Of a stretch of DNA of 64,000 bases, positions 1-8,954 are shown piece after piece. The stretch is from Pseudonocardia kujensis (GTDB taxonomy: Bacteria > Actinomycetota > Actinomycetes > Mycobacteriales > Pseudonocardiaceae), in contig NZ_JAJSOK010000026.1 in assembly GCF_021283305.1 (NCBI RefSeq), forward strand, positions 1 to 64,000, in the 5' to 3' direction. Position numbers and translations under genes: made by a program. Below the pieces are notes generated by a model. That model saw only the letters and a list, made by a program, of their open reading frames with translations, had not been told where the DNA came from and did no database searches. Every line of letters starts with the position of its first letter. The stretch's first letter is position 1.

Positions 1-226
1 CCCGCTCGAGGGCCATGACCGCGACGGCACCGGCGTCCTCGGCGATCTTCGCCTGCTCCGGCGTGACGACGTCCATGATCACGCCGCCCTTGAGCATCTC
101 GGCCATGCCGCGCTTGACGCGGGCCGTACCCAGCTCGCCAGCTCGTGACGGCAGGTCCGGAGTCGGGGTCTTGATGCTGGCCTCGGCGGTGTTCGGGTTG
201 TCGGCGCCTCGTTGTGGGGGTGGCAT
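1..226 (-). CDS. pdxS: PdxS, pyridoxal 5'-phosphate synthase lyase subunit, N-terminal part (runs off the window)
   Basis: Only the first 75 codons are inside the window. They read the typical PdxS/SNZ N-terminus: an ATG at 226, a short variable leader, then [20 protein letters not shown] followed by the conserved [19 protein letters not shown] stretch. PdxS builds PLP from ribose 5-phosphate, glyceraldehyde 3-phosphate and ammonia supplied by the PdxT glutaminase, in the cytosol. A CAGGAG ribosome site lies about six bases before the ATG. The gene points away from the rest of the window, and PLP is the cofactor of the aminotransferase at 2506. The family call is firm; the partner pdxT is not visible. 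Confidence 0.93.
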   Translation of the reverse strand, partial: MPPPQRGADNPNTAEASIKTPTPDLPSRAGELGTARVKRGMAEMLKGGVIMDVVTPEQAKIAEDAGAVAVMALER

Positions 227-318
227 CAAGGCTCCTGTCGCTTGGATGATGTCGAGCAGTTGGCCGTGCGGAAACCAGACACTGCGATCGCTGCCCAGGG
301 GCCCAGCGCCTTCGACGC

Positions 319-1683
319 CTACGGCCCCACGGTGTTGAAGAAGACGTTCTTGACCTCGGTGTAGGCGTCGAGCGCGTCGGGGCCGAGCTCGCGGCCGAGA
401 CCCGACTGCTTGAAGCCCCCGAATGGCGTGGTGATGCGCACGGAGGTGTATGAGTTGATCGCCAGCGCACCTGCCGCGACCTGACGTGCGACGCGAAGCG
501 ACCGTGCCGCGTTCGCCGTCCAGATCGAACCCGCGAGGCCGTAGACGGTGCCGTTGGCACGCGCTACGGCCTCGTCCTCGGTGTCGAACGGCAGCACGGC
601 CACGACCGGTCCGAAGATCTCCTCGCGGGCCGCCCGGTGGTCGTCGTCGAGCGGGTACAGCACGGTCGGCGGGAACCAGAACCCCGGGCCCGCTGGAGCC
701 GAACCCTGGAACAGTACGGGTGCGTCCTGCACGTAGTCCTGGACACGAGCGGCCTGATTGGCCGAGACGAGCGGCCCCATCTGCGTGTCCTCGGCCAGGG
801 GATCCCCGACGACGATGTCGTCGACGACGGCATGGAGTTTCTCCAGGAACGGCTCCAGGGCCGCTCGCTGGACGAACACCCGCGAGCGCGCGCAGCAGTC
901 CTGGCCCGAGTTGCCGAACACACCGCCGGCCAGCCCCTGTGCTGCGGCGTCGAGATCGGCGTCGGCGAACACGATCGAGGCGGACTTGCCACCCAACTCG
1001 AGGGTGACTCGGGTGATGTTCTCGGCGGCGCGTCGTGCGATGTCCTTGCCGACAGCGGTCGAGCCGGTGAAGGCGATCTTTCCGATACCGGGATGCTCGA
1101 CCATCCGGCGCCCGATCGTCGTCCCGGACCCGACCAGGACATGGAAGAGGTCCTCCGGGAGACCGGCTCGGCGGGCGAGTTCGGCCAGTCTCAGCGTGGA
1201 CAGCGGAGTCAGCTCGGCCGGCTTGAGCAGCACAGCGTTTCCCGCGGCCAGTGCCGGGGCCACCTTCCAGGAAGCGATGGTCAGCGGAAAGTTCCAGGGA
1301 GTGATCAAACCGACGACGCCGATCGGTTCGCGGAACGTCATGTCGACGCCACCCGCGACCGGGATCGTCTGTCCGAGGAGTCGCTCCGGGGCCGCCGAGT
1401 AGTAGCGGAAAGTGGATGCGGCCCCGGCGACCGCTCCGCGCGCATCGTTGATCGGCATCCCGACGTTGCGCGCCTCGATGCGGGCGAGGTCTTCGAGGTT
1501 CTCCTCGATCTCGCGCGCGACGGCGGCGAGGACGTGCGCGCGGTCCTCGGGTCGCTGCGCTGCCCAGCGCTGCTGGGCGAGGGCTGCACGAGAGACGATG
1601 TCGTCCAGCTCGGTCGGCTCGGTGACGGCGACAGTGTTGAGCACCTTTTCGGTCGCCGGCTCGATCAGATCAAGTGTCGTCAT
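319..1683 (-). CDS. Aldehyde dehydrogenase (NAD(P)-dependent, PuuC-like)
   Basis: A 454-residue protein that should oxidise an aldehyde to the acid with NAD(P) in the cytosol. Visible signatures are PWNFP near residue 130, catalytic-site Glu229 in LELGGK and nucleophile Cys263 in the motif GQDCC. The open frame runs further upstream, but the ATG at 1683 has an AGGGGAAAG ribosome site and overlaps the stop of the preceding gamma-glutamyl hydrolase gene (ATGA), so translation is coupled. With the aminotransferase and hydrolase upstream it fits oxidation of an amino-aldehyde (or gamma-glutamyl-amino-aldehyde) made from a diamine. The exact substrate is inference. At 454 residues it is somewhat shorter than many ALDHs. 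Confidence 0.93.
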   Translation of the reverse strand: MTTLDLIEPATEKVLNTVAVTEPTELDDIVSRAALAQQRWAAQRPEDRAHVLAAVAREIEENLEDLARIEARNVGMPINDARGAVAGAASTFRYYSAAPERLLGQTIPVAGGVDMTFREPIGVVGLITPWNFPLTIASWKVAPALAAGNAVLLKPAELTPLSTLRLAELARRAGLPEDLFHVLVGSGTTIGRRMVEHPGIGKIAFTGSTAVGKDIARRAAENITRVTLELGGKSASIVFADADLDAAAQGLAGGVFGNSGQDCCARSRVFVQRAALEPFLEKLHAVVDDIVVGDPLAEDTQMGPLVSANQAARVQDYVQDAPVLFQGSAPAGPGFWFPPTVLYPLDDDHRAAREEIFGPVVAVLPFDTEDEAVARANGTVYGLAGSIWTANAARSLRVARQVAAGALAINSYTSVRITTPFGGFKQSGLGRELGPDALDAYTEVKNVFFNTVGP

Positions 1684-2447
1684 AGCAGTGCTTTCCCCTT
1701 CAGGCTCGGGCGGCGCGGCTTGCTCCTGATGCGGTCTGCGGCGGCCGAGACGAAGTCGGTGAGGGCGTGATCGAGCTCGACGGCCTCGGGGTGCCACTGC
1801 ACGCCGAGGACGTAGCGGCAGGAAGGCCATTCGAGGGCCTCGGGAAGTCGATCCGGCACGGACCAGGCGGTGACCACCGCCCCGTCACCGAGCACATCCA
1901 CCCCCTGGTGGTGATGAGAGTTGACGACCTGGACACCGCTTCCCGCCAGCCCGGCGGCCAGGGTGCCGTCGCCGACCTCGACCTCGTGGAAGGTCTTGCT
2001 GTCGAGCCGCCCGGGACTGGGTCGGTGTTCGCTGAAACCGGTATCGAGCAGGTGCTGATGCAAGGTTCCGCCGGTGGCGACGTTGAGCAGCTGCATGCCG
2101 CGGCAGATGCCCAGGATGGGGAGGTCACGCTGCAGCGCCGCGCGGGCCAGCGCCAGTTCGAAGCTGTCCCTGCGGGGTTCGGTCTGCTCTGTGCGGCTGG
2201 TCTTCTCGGCGCCGTAGGCCGCCGGCTCGATGTCGACCCCGCCGATGAGCAGCAACCCGTCGAGGCGGTCCACAAGCAGTTCTGGATGACTGCTTGCGCG
2301 GGCGTCGGGGATGAGCCCCAGCGTCACACCGCCAGCCTTGTGGATCTTGGCAAAATAGCTCGCCGGTACGATCGCGGCCTCTTGCTGCCAGTAACCCCAG
2401 CGAGCCTTCTCGAACGCTGCACAGACACCGATCAGTGGTGTGGCCAC
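1680..2447 (-). CDS. Class I glutamine amidotransferase-like gamma-glutamyl hydrolase (PuuD-like)
   Basis: A 255-residue class I GATase-fold hydrolase. The nucleophile is Cys115 in GICRGMQ, with the His219/Glu221 pair in QWHPE. A GGVDIEP segment near residue 70 is typical of the PuuD/gamma-Glu-GABA hydrolase branch rather than of biosynthetic amidotransferases. Family members cut gamma-glutamyl amides such as gamma-Glu-GABA, releasing glutamate. I chose the GTG at 2447 (GGGAG site upstream). The stop overlaps the ALDH start. The glutamine-synthetase-like ligase at 4283 would make the gamma-glutamyl amide that this enzyme removes. No oxidase of the PuuB kind is present, so the route differs from E. 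coli Puu. Confidence 0.88.
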   Translation of the reverse strand: MATPLIGVCAAFEKARWGYWQQEAAIVPASYFAKIHKAGGVTLGLIPDARASSHPELLVDRLDGLLLIGGVDIEPAAYGAEKTSRTEQTEPRRDSFELALARAALQRDLPILGICRGMQLLNVATGGTLHQHLLDTGFSEHRPSPGRLDSKTFHEVEVGDGTLAAGLAGSGVQVVNSHHHQGVDVLGDGAVVTAWSVPDRLPEALEWPSCRYVLGVQWHPEAVELDHALTDFVSAAADRIRSKPRRPSLKGKALL

Positions 2448-2505
2448 TGCCCACTCCCAGTTCTCGAGGTGCGGGTACGTGACTGAGCGCGACGCGACAG
2501 GGGAG

Positions 2506-3879
2506 TCACTGGATCTCGGCGGCGAACTCGGCCTCGGCCTCGGTGAGGCAGCGGTCGACGATCTCGATGGCGCGCTCGGCCTCGGCGTGGGTGAGCACGA
2601 ACGGCGGGGCCAGGTGCAGGACGTCCCAGACCCGGGTGACCAGGCCTTCCTCCTGAGTACGCAGGGCGAGCTTCTTGATGAAGGGATGAGAGGTGCCCCA
2701 CGCCTCGCGGGTGGACTTGTCCTTGACGAGATCGATCGCGCAGAGCAGGCCCTTGCCGCCGCGGACGTCCCCGACAGTGGGATGACTGCGCAGCTGCTGC
2801 GCCAGCTCGAACAGATACGTCCCGAGCTCGGCCGATCGCTCGACGAGGTTCTCCCGCTCGAGGATCTCGATGTTCTTCAGCGCGCCCGCCGCTGCCACGG
2901 CATGGCCACCGAAAGTGATCAGATGGGCGAGCGCGTTGCCCTCGGGGCGGAAGTCGTCGAAGATCGACGAGCGGACGGCGACGGCGGCGATGGGGGCGTA
3001 TCCGCTGGACAGCCCCTTCGCCATCGTCATGATGTCCGGGACCACGCCGTAGTGCTCGGCGGCGAACATCTTTCCGGTTCGGCCCCAGCCGGTGATGACC
3101 TCGTCCATGATCAGTAGGACGCCGTAACGGTCGCAGATCTCACGCAGCATCTGCCAGTAGATCGGGCTGGGGAGATGGGTGCCGTTGGCGACCGAGATCG
3201 GTTCGCCGATCACGGCGGCGACGTGCTCGGGGCCCTGGGCGAGAATCTCTTGCTCGACGTAACGGGCGCACATGATGTCGCCGGCCTCCCCCTCGAGGCC
3301 GAAGTCGTTGCGGTAGTGGTTGGGGTTGGGAACCTTGCTCACCCCGGGCATGAACGGCCCGAAGTACTTCTCACTGGCGCTGCCGGTCAGGCTCGCGGCG
3401 CCGAACGTGGTCCCGTGGTAGGACCCCCTCCGAGCGATGATCTTGTAGCGCTTTCCGAAGCCGCGCAGGGTCTGGACCTGCTTGGCGATCTTCATTGCGC
3501 TCTCGACGGCCTCCGAGCCGCCCGAGCAGAGGAAGACCCGGTCGAGGTCGCCCGGAGTCAGCGAACCGATCTTCTCGGCGAGGGTGATGGCAGCGGGATT
3601 GGCGGCGTTGGACGCGGCGGTGTAGGCCAGTGTGCCCGCCTGCCGGGCCATGGCCTCGCCGATCTCGGCGCGGCCATGGCCGGCCGCGACGACGAACAGG
3701 CCGGCCAGACCGTCGAGGTACTCCCTGCCGTGCACATCGATCAAGGTCGAGCCGCGGCCTTCGACGAAGACCCGAAGCCCACCGCGGATGAGTTCGTTCC
3801 ACTCCAGGTCGTTGCTGTGCAACCACAGGTGGTCCAGCGCGCTGCTCTCCAGCGCGTGTGGGGCCTGGACTGAAGTCAT
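2506..3879 (-). CDS. Class III PLP aminotransferase (polyamine/omega-amino acid:pyruvate type)
   Basis: A 457-residue fold-type I aminotransferase. It shows the PLP-pyridine Asp in LLIMDEVITG (Asp259), the PLP lysine in MTMAKGLSSGY (Lys288) and the phosphate-binding SGGSEA segment near residue 120. The overall pattern resembles SpuC and beta-alanine:pyruvate aminotransferases. It should move a terminal amino group from a diamine or omega-amino acid to pyruvate, giving the aldehyde taken by the ALDH at 319. The start is the ATG at 3879 with GAAGGGAAG upstream; a longer reading frame exists but has no ribosome site. It is the first gene of a three-gene leftward operon. Substrate preference is inference. 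Confidence 0.92.
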   Translation of the reverse strand: MTSVQAPHALESSALDHLWLHSNDLEWNELIRGGLRVFVEGRGSTLIDVHGREYLDGLAGLFVVAAGHGRAEIGEAMARQAGTLAYTAASNAANPAAITLAEKIGSLTPGDLDRVFLCSGGSEAVESAMKIAKQVQTLRGFGKRYKIIARRGSYHGTTFGAASLTGSASEKYFGPFMPGVSKVPNPNHYRNDFGLEGEAGDIMCARYVEQEILAQGPEHVAAVIGEPISVANGTHLPSPIYWQMLREICDRYGVLLIMDEVITGWGRTGKMFAAEHYGVVPDIMTMAKGLSSGYAPIAAVAVRSSIFDDFRPEGNALAHLITFGGHAVAAAGALKNIEILERENLVERSAELGTYLFELAQQLRSHPTVGDVRGGKGLLCAIDLVKDKSTREAWGTSHPFIKKLALRTQEEGLVTRVWDVLHLAPPFVLTHAEAERAIEIVDRCLTEAEAEFAAEIQ

Positions 3880-4282
3880 GGTGTCTTCCCTTCGGATGAG
3901 GACCGAGACGCTGGAGTGCGGTGGGGCATGCCCTTGCTGGCCGCACGGCGCCGATCCGCGGGGCCGTTCAGGGCCAGGGCTGGCGGGGCCCCGATTCCCC
4001 GGGTTGGCACTACGCCGCTGCCGCCTCGGGCGACTCCTCCCGTTGGGGGAGAGCCGCCGAGGTCGCACATTTGGAGCGTGAAGCGATCCTTTTATAGCTC
4101 AGCATGCGACGGCCGTCAAGACCCCTCCGCAGCGCGCGCACGCCAAGCTGCACGCAGACGGCCCCCCTCCTTGCGGTCGCATCCGCTCTTCTGTTAGTCA
4201 TTGGCTTCCCTAGTGCTCCATTCCGTGCGGAGACTGAACGCGTCTGCGGCCAGGTGCCGCACTGAACCTCGAAGGAGTAGCT
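3880..4282. promoter_or_regulatory. Divergent promoter region between aminotransferase operon and glutamine-synthetase-like gene
   Basis: This 403-base stretch has no convincing gene. It separates the leftward aminotransferase/hydrolase/ALDH operon from the rightward ligase, so it must carry both promoters. An AT-rich patch TTTTATAG at 4090-4097 is the best -10-like sequence. Ten bases downstream lies a perfect 10-bp palindrome GACGGCCGTC (4108-4117), a possible operator for the GntR protein at 5785. Neither site can be proven from sequence alone. Confidence 0.5.
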
Positions 4283-5620
4283 GTGTCAGCAGCTTCGATC
4301 GGCACGGAGGCCATACCGGCAATGAAGGCATCCAGTACGTCTGCGGCTTCAGAGGTCTCCGCCGAGGCGCGGTCGTTTCTGGTGCTCTTTCCGGATTTGC
4401 AGGGCAACCTCCGCGGCAAGATGGTCGACCGCACGGTCGTCGACAGTGCAGCGGCCCGTGCCGAGGGCCTGCCGACGACGGATCTGCTGCTCGCGGTGGA
4501 TCCCCGGGACGAGCCGATCACCACCCTGCCGGACATGGGGCTCGAGGGCGGCGCCAAGGATCTGCTGCTCAGGGCGGACATGTCCACGATGCGGCCGGTG
4601 CCGTGGTTCCCGCGCTGCCAACTCGTCCTCGGGGACCTGTACGAGACCGACGGCGGTCCGTGTGAAGTCGCTCCCCGCCAGGTGCTGCAGCGGGCGCTCG
4701 GCACGCTGGAGGAAGTCGGGATCCGTGTGATGGCCGCCTTCGAGTTCGAGTTCCGGCTGTTCCGGGCGGACAGCTGGGAGCCAGCAGCCACCGGGCTCAG
4801 CTACAGCCCCTCGACCCTGTCGGAGGTTGCCGACTTCGTCGAGACCCTGCGGCGCTATGCGGACTGTCTTCAGCTGGGTCTGAACGTGGTGCACTCGGAG
4901 GGGGCGCCCGGGCTCCTCGAGGTCAACGTCGGCCCTCAGGACGGCGTGTGGGCGGCGGATACGGCCGCTCTGTTGCGGCTGGCGGCGAGTGAGGCGGCGC
5001 GGGCTCATGGCATGCGAGCCAGCTTCATGGCCAAGCCGACCGCCCACGAGGAGGGCTCCAGCGCACACGTGCACTTCTCGATGTGGGACGGTGCCGGCGA
5101 GAACGTGCTCGGGAGGGCGACCCCGGACGACGAGCTCTACCGGCGCGCCGCCTGGGGCGTCCTGGCCAATCTGCCGGCACTGAGCCTCATCTACAACCCC
5201 ACGATCAACTCCTACAAACGCCTCGTCCCGGGGTACTTCGCCCCACTGTCCGCCTCGTGCGGGGTCGACGACCGGTCGTTCGCGCTGCGCGCTCTGCTGC
5301 GCGGGTCATCCGCGAGCCGGTTCGAACTGCGTCGCCCGGGCGCGGACTGCAACCCGTATCTCACCCTGGCAGCCATCGCGGCGTCGCTGCACCTGGGGCT
5401 GACCGCCGAGCACGTCCCGGAACGCGGTCAGGTGGACCGCCACGACGGCGCTCTCCCGACCAGTCTCGAGGGCGCGGTATCGGAGTTCCGCAGGCGCGGT
5501 CCCGGGCTGGACGGCGTCCTCGGCCCGAGGTTCTGCGATCACTACGTGCGATCGCGGGAGTGGGAACTGCGGGCCTGGCAGAACAGCGTCAGCGACTGGG
5601 AGCGGGAGCGCTACGGATGA
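4283..5620 (+). CDS. Glutamine-synthetase-family gamma-glutamyl-amine ligase (PuuA/GlnA3-like)
   Basis: A 445-residue GS-fold protein. GS features are all visible: metal Glu residues in FEFEFRLF, the HSEGAPGLLEVNVGP segment, ATP/metal His in SSAHVHFSM, and the C-terminal NSYKRLVPGY ... PGADCNPYL block. The N-terminal beta-grasp core is short, as in the catabolic PuuA/GlnA3/GlnA4 branch that joins glutamate to a polyamine or other amine rather than to ammonia. Start is GTG 4283 behind GAAGGAG. It faces the PuuD-like hydrolase and aminotransferase operon and precedes a GntR regulator, which supports an amine-utilisation role. True biosynthetic GS activity is unlikely but cannot be excluded from sequence. 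Confidence 0.85.
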   Translation: MSAASIGTEAIPAMKASSTSAASEVSAEARSFLVLFPDLQGNLRGKMVDRTVVDSAAARAEGLPTTDLLLAVDPRDEPITTLPDMGLEGGAKDLLLRADMSTMRPVPWFPRCQLVLGDLYETDGGPCEVAPRQVLQRALGTLEEVGIRVMAAFEFEFRLFRADSWEPAATGLSYSPSTLSEVADFVETLRRYADCLQLGLNVVHSEGAPGLLEVNVGPQDGVWAADTAALLRLAASEAARAHGMRASFMAKPTAHEEGSSAHVHFSMWDGAGENVLGRATPDDELYRRAAWGVLANLPALSLIYNPTINSYKRLVPGYFAPLSASCGVDDRSFALRALLRGSSASRFELRRPGADCNPYLTLAAIAASLHLGLTAEHVPERGQVDRHDGALPTSLEGAVSEFRRRGPGLDGVLGPRFCDHYVRSREWELRAWQNSVSDWERERYG

Positions 5621-5784
5621 CTCAGTGTTGGTGATCAGTTCGCGGAAGACGCCCGGATGGCGAGACTGACCGTCTGGAGCGAGCCGCACGGACCCGAGAT
5701 CGGGCCGCTGGGTCCTGGGCTAGTCTTGTGGCGGCTCCACCGCGAGGCAGTTCTGTCCTCGTCCGAGCGTTTGGGGGCTGGCCG

Positions 5785-6624
5785 ATGAGCCGACTGAGTG
5801 TGGGTGGGGTGTCGGCCGGTTCGGTTCCCCTGCCGCCGCCGCAGGTCGATGTCAACAAATACGTGGCCGACCTGGTCCGCCGAGAGATCCGGCTGGGTTT
5901 GCTGCCACCAGGATCAGCGTTGCCCTCCGAGCGGGAGTTCGCCGAGCTACTCGGAGTCGGCCGCACGCCCGTGCAACTGGCGCTTCGCCAGCTGCAGGCC
6001 GAGGGACTGATCGAGCGGCGTCGCGGACGCACCGGTGGCGCCTTCGTCCGAGGCGCGAGCGACGACGAGTCGCGGTTCCAGGACGTCATCTCGGAGGCCG
6101 TCGACAACCGCGACGAGATTCGGCTGGCCATGGAGTACAGAGTCCTGGTGGAGCCCGCGGTGGCCCGGCTGGCGAGCGAGCGACGCACCGCATCCGAGCT
6201 GGACGAGCTGCAGAGCGCCCATGAGCTGCTCCAAGGTGCGACGGACGACGCCTCCTTCATGAGAAGCGATGCGGTCTTCCACCTCACCCTCGCGCACATC
6301 ACCGCCAACCCCTTCCTCATCAGGGGTATCGAGGAATCGCGCCAGTGCTGCCATCCCGCGCTGGCGTTGCTGCCCGAGAGCGGCACGTTTCACGAAGCCA
6401 CGATCGCCGAGCACCAGGACGTGCTCGCGGCGGTGGAGGCTCGCCGAGCAGACGAGGCGGAGCGCGCCATGCGCGCACACGTCGAACGGAGTATGTGGAG
6501 CGTGCAGAAGTTGCTCTCCACACTGAAGGAGCGCCATCTCCTCGGATCGACCGGCACCCCGCCGAAGAGAGATGCTGAGCAGACGGGACCCGACGCCGCT
6601 GCTCAGGCGTGGCCTGCGAAGTAG
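5785..6624 (+). CDS. GntR-family transcriptional regulator, FadR subfamily
   Basis: A 279-residue regulator. Residues about 20-85 form the GntR winged helix (LPSEREFAELLGVGRTPVQ followed by the GLIERRRGRTGG wing). The remainder is an all-helical FCD ligand domain with His-containing segments (DAVFHLTLAHI, IAEHQDVLAAV) typical of metal-assisted small-acid sensing. The ATG at 5785 is preferred; an in-frame ATG at 5728 would add 19 residues of atypical sequence. It follows the ligase by about 165 bases in the same direction and most likely controls the divergent amine-catabolic genes. Its last 22 bases overlap the convergent TetR gene. Confidence 0.88.
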   Translation: MSRLSVGGVSAGSVPLPPPQVDVNKYVADLVRREIRLGLLPPGSALPSEREFAELLGVGRTPVQLALRQLQAEGLIERRRGRTGGAFVRGASDDESRFQDVISEAVDNRDEIRLAMEYRVLVEPAVARLASERRTASELDELQSAHELLQGATDDASFMRSDAVFHLTLAHITANPFLIRGIEESRQCCHPALALLPESGTFHEATIAEHQDVLAAVEARRADEAERAMRAHVERSMWSVQKLLSTLKERHLLGSTGTPPKRDAEQTGPDAAAQAWPAK

Positions 6625-7256
6625 CGGGTGAGCATGAACCTGGCCTCGTCGACGACGACCGGATCACCGTTCTCGTCGTCGGTGAACGCGAACTGGAAGA
6701 GCCGTTCGATGGCGTGGAGGGCCACGCTGCAGTGGATCTCGGCCAACTCGGAGAACAGCGGGGCGTGCCTGCGGAACTGTTGAAGAAGGCGGCCCGCCAT
6801 GTCCTCGATCCAGAGTTCGTCGAGCGCCCTAACCCGCTCGGTGAGGTTCTGCCGCACCCACAACTCCCTGATCAACGGGGTCTGGTGCTCGCGGGTGTAG
6901 TGGACGACCAGGACCTCGACGATCTCCGTCCAGTCACGGCCCGGTCGTTCCCGTAGGGCCCGGTCGAGGTCGGCGGTAGAGCCCTGCATCTGGCGGTAGC
7001 ACATCTCGTCGAGGACCCGCTCCGGCGTTTCGAAGAAGGCGTAGAACGAGCCTCGGCTGACGCCCGTCTTGTCGAGCAGCAGGGTGGGGGAGCCCACGAC
7101 GGCCTCGTACCCGATCTCTTCGACCAGCTCGGCGGCAACCCGGAGCACGTGCTCGACCATGGCGCGGGAGCGTTCCTGCACTGGCTGCTTGCGCAAGCCC
7201 CCGTCGAGACGCTCGTACCACGCGGGCCGTGCAGTTCGAGGAGCCGACCGTGGCAC
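6603..7256 (-). CDS. TetR-family repressor (paralogue of the one at 16787)
   Basis: A 217-residue TetR protein. The N-terminal helix-turn-helix reads VGSPTLLLDKTGVSRGSFYAF, followed by FFETPERVLDEM, then a helical ligand domain with TPLIRELWVRQNLTERVRAL. GTG at 7256 sits behind GGGGGAG. The protein is strikingly similar along its whole length to the TetR at 16787, with an almost identical recognition helix. It is divergent from the reductase/flavodoxin/P450 genes starting at 7518, and a palindrome (7446-7461) lies in the shared upstream region. The natural reading is repression of the P450 operon and of itself, relieved by the substrate or a metabolite. The inducer is unknown. Confidence 0.9.
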   Translation of the reverse strand: MPRSAPRTARPAWYERLDGGLRKQPVQERSRAMVEHVLRVAAELVEEIGYEAVVGSPTLLLDKTGVSRGSFYAFFETPERVLDEMCYRQMQGSTADLDRALRERPGRDWTEIVEVLVVHYTREHQTPLIRELWVRQNLTERVRALDELWIEDMAGRLLQQFRRHAPLFSELAEIHCSVALHAIERLFQFAFTDDENGDPVVVDEARFMLTRYFAGHA

Positions 7257-7445
7257 CGATACTCCCCCGCTCCGACCTGTACTGCCTCCGCATGTCGCCG
7301 CGTCGCATGCCGCCCACGGGGACGCTCTCGTCGGGCGAGCCTACCGGCTCGACCGCCGCGGACCGCTCCGCAGCGCCGCTCCGCTTCCCTCGCGCTTCCT
7401 CTTCGATATGGACATGCGCCGGTCACTCCACTACTCTCCTCCAAA

Positions 7446-7461
7446 CGCGACCAGAGTCGCG
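7446..7461. promoter_or_regulatory. Perfect palindrome CGCGAC-CAGA-GTCGCG, predicted TetR operator
   Basis: Six-base arms CGCGAC and GTCGCG flank a four-base centre. The site is 56 bases before the reductase ATG at 7518, in the region divergent from the TetR gene at 7256. Exactly the same half-sites with the same spacing recur upstream of the paralogous TetR at 16693-16708. Matching sites beside regulators with near-identical recognition helices is the reason for calling an operator. Confidence 0.7.
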
Positions 7462-7483
7462 TCTGAAATCTTGTTTCGAGACG
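7460..7483. promoter_or_regulatory. Second, imperfect inverted repeat in the same divergent region
   Basis: CGTCTGAAA (7460-7468) and TTTCGAGACG (7474-7483) are inverted copies apart from one extra base, separated by TCTTG. The site overlaps the end of the CGCGAC palindrome and lies 35 bases before the reductase start. It may be part of an extended operator or a separate regulator site. Evidence is the symmetry only. Confidence 0.35.
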
Positions 7484-7517
7484 GTTAACCAGCTTCAGCT
7501 CTCCCGAAGGTGACGGC

Positions 7518-8909
7518 ATGATCGGGACACCCACCTCCGCAAGGTCAGATGCAAGCGCCTCGGCTCCGGTCATCACGGCGACACCGGCTGCAGGCGGACC
7601 GTGCACGTCCCGCCAGGCTCGTCCGGTTGCGCGCCCGACCGTTGCGGTCGTGGGTAGCGGGCCCTCCGGCTGCTACATCGCGCAGTTCCTGGCGAAAGCG
7701 TGGCCGGACTCGGAGATCACCGTCTTCGAGTCGCTGCCGGCCCCCTACGGGCTTGTCCGCTACGGCGTCGCCGCAGACCATCAGGGGGCCAAAGCGGTGA
7801 CCCGGCAGTTCGACCGGCTGTTCGCCCGTCGTGGTGTCCGGTTCGCCGGGAACATCACCATCGGGCGGCACCTCGACTTCGCACAGGTCGCAGCGAGTTT
7901 CGACATCGTCGTCCTGGCAACCGGACTTCCGGATGATCGCGAGCTGGGTGTGCCCTGTGATCCCGGGGCGTACGTCGTCGGGGCGGGTGCCCTGCTGCGA
8001 ACACTCAACGGGTTCCCTAGCCCGGTGCTTCCGCACATTGCGGCCGGGCGCTCTCGGCCAATCGGATCGCGAGTAGTGATCGTCGGCATGGGCAATGTCG
8101 CCGTCGACGTGATGCGGCTGTTGTCCAAGGACGCCACGGCTTTCGCCGGATCGGACATCGACGACGACCGGTTACGCCAGTTGCGCCCTACACCGCCGAG
8201 GTCCATCGATACGGTGGCCAGATCCACAGCGTCGGAGGCCAAGTGTGACCTGGCCATGCTGCGCGAACTCGTCGCACTGCCCACGGTCGACATCGCCGTC
8301 ACCGGGCTCGACGATTGCGATGACGGCCCGGTCGCGGACCTGCTGAGGAAGTCTGCCGCAGCAGCGCCCTCCCACCGGCCCTGCCCACCCGGCGTGCGGC
8401 GCACGCAGATCACCTTCCACTTCGGGCTCGTGCCCGAAGCCCTCCTCGCGCGGGAAGGACGGACGGTGCTCACCGCGCGCCGTGCGCGACTCGACCAGGC
8501 GAAGCCACTCGAGCTCGCCGCTGACACCATCATCACCGCAATCGGCTTCACCCACGGCAGCACGCTCGACGAGGCATCTCCCCGTGAGCATTGGGACGGT
8601 GACCATGTCTACCGGGTGGGGTGGCTCAGCCGTGGCGCCCGCGGCACGATCCCCGAAAACCGCAAGGACGCCCAAAGGCTCGCGCGGACCATCATCGCCG
8701 ACGTCGAGGCCGAACGGATCACGACAGGCAGACCGGGATTCCGGGCCGTCGAAGCGTCGATCCTCCACCGGACGGTCACCTTCGACGACTGGCAGCGCAT
8801 CGATGCCTTCGAGCGTCGGTCGGCACGGGCCGACCGCTGCCGACAGAAGATCACCGACCTCGGACAGATGTTGGCCGTTGCCGGCGCGCGCCACGGCAAC
8901 GAGCACTAA
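7518..8909 (+). CDS. Ferredoxin/flavodoxin-NADP+ reductase, adrenodoxin-reductase (FprA) type
   Basis: A 463-residue FAD/NADPH oxidoreductase. After a roughly 38-residue Ala/Ser-rich leader, the FAD motif VAVVGSGPSGCYIAQ appears, then the FprA landmark PAPYGLVRYGVAADHQ and the NADP motif VVIVGMGNVAVDVMRLL. Near the C-terminus ADTIITAIGFT is typical of this family. It should pass electrons from NADPH to the flavodoxin encoded 45 bases downstream, and so to the P450 at 11055. ATG 7518 follows GAAGGTG. The pairing of this reductase type with a flavodoxin resembles the cindoxin reductase/cindoxin pair of P450cin. It is the first gene of the operon under the TetR at 6603. Confidence 0.92.
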   Translation: MIGTPTSARSDASASAPVITATPAAGGPCTSRQARPVARPTVAVVGSGPSGCYIAQFLAKAWPDSEITVFESLPAPYGLVRYGVAADHQGAKAVTRQFDRLFARRGVRFAGNITIGRHLDFAQVAASFDIVVLATGLPDDRELGVPCDPGAYVVGAGALLRTLNGFPSPVLPHIAAGRSRPIGSRVVIVGMGNVAVDVMRLLSKDATAFAGSDIDDDRLRQLRPTPPRSIDTVARSTASEAKCDLAMLRELVALPTVDIAVTGLDDCDDGPVADLLRKSAAAAPSHRPCPPGVRRTQITFHFGLVPEALLAREGRTVLTARRARLDQAKPLELAADTIITAIGFTHGSTLDEASPREHWDGDHVYRVGWLSRGARGTIPENRKDAQRLARTIIADVEAERITTGRPGFRAVEASILHRTVTFDDWQRIDAFERRSARADRCRQKITDLGQMLAVAGARHGNEH

Positions 8910-8954
8910 TCACAAAGAGTGGGCGCGCACGTGTCGACCACAGGAGGACCACAC

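Noticed and set aside
4108..4117. GACGGCCGTC as a further copy of the CGCGAC-N4-GTCGCG TetR operator
   Set aside because: It shares the GAC-N4-GTC core but the next outer bases differ, and it lies at a GntR-controlled promoter. I keep it only as a possible operator in the promoter entry.
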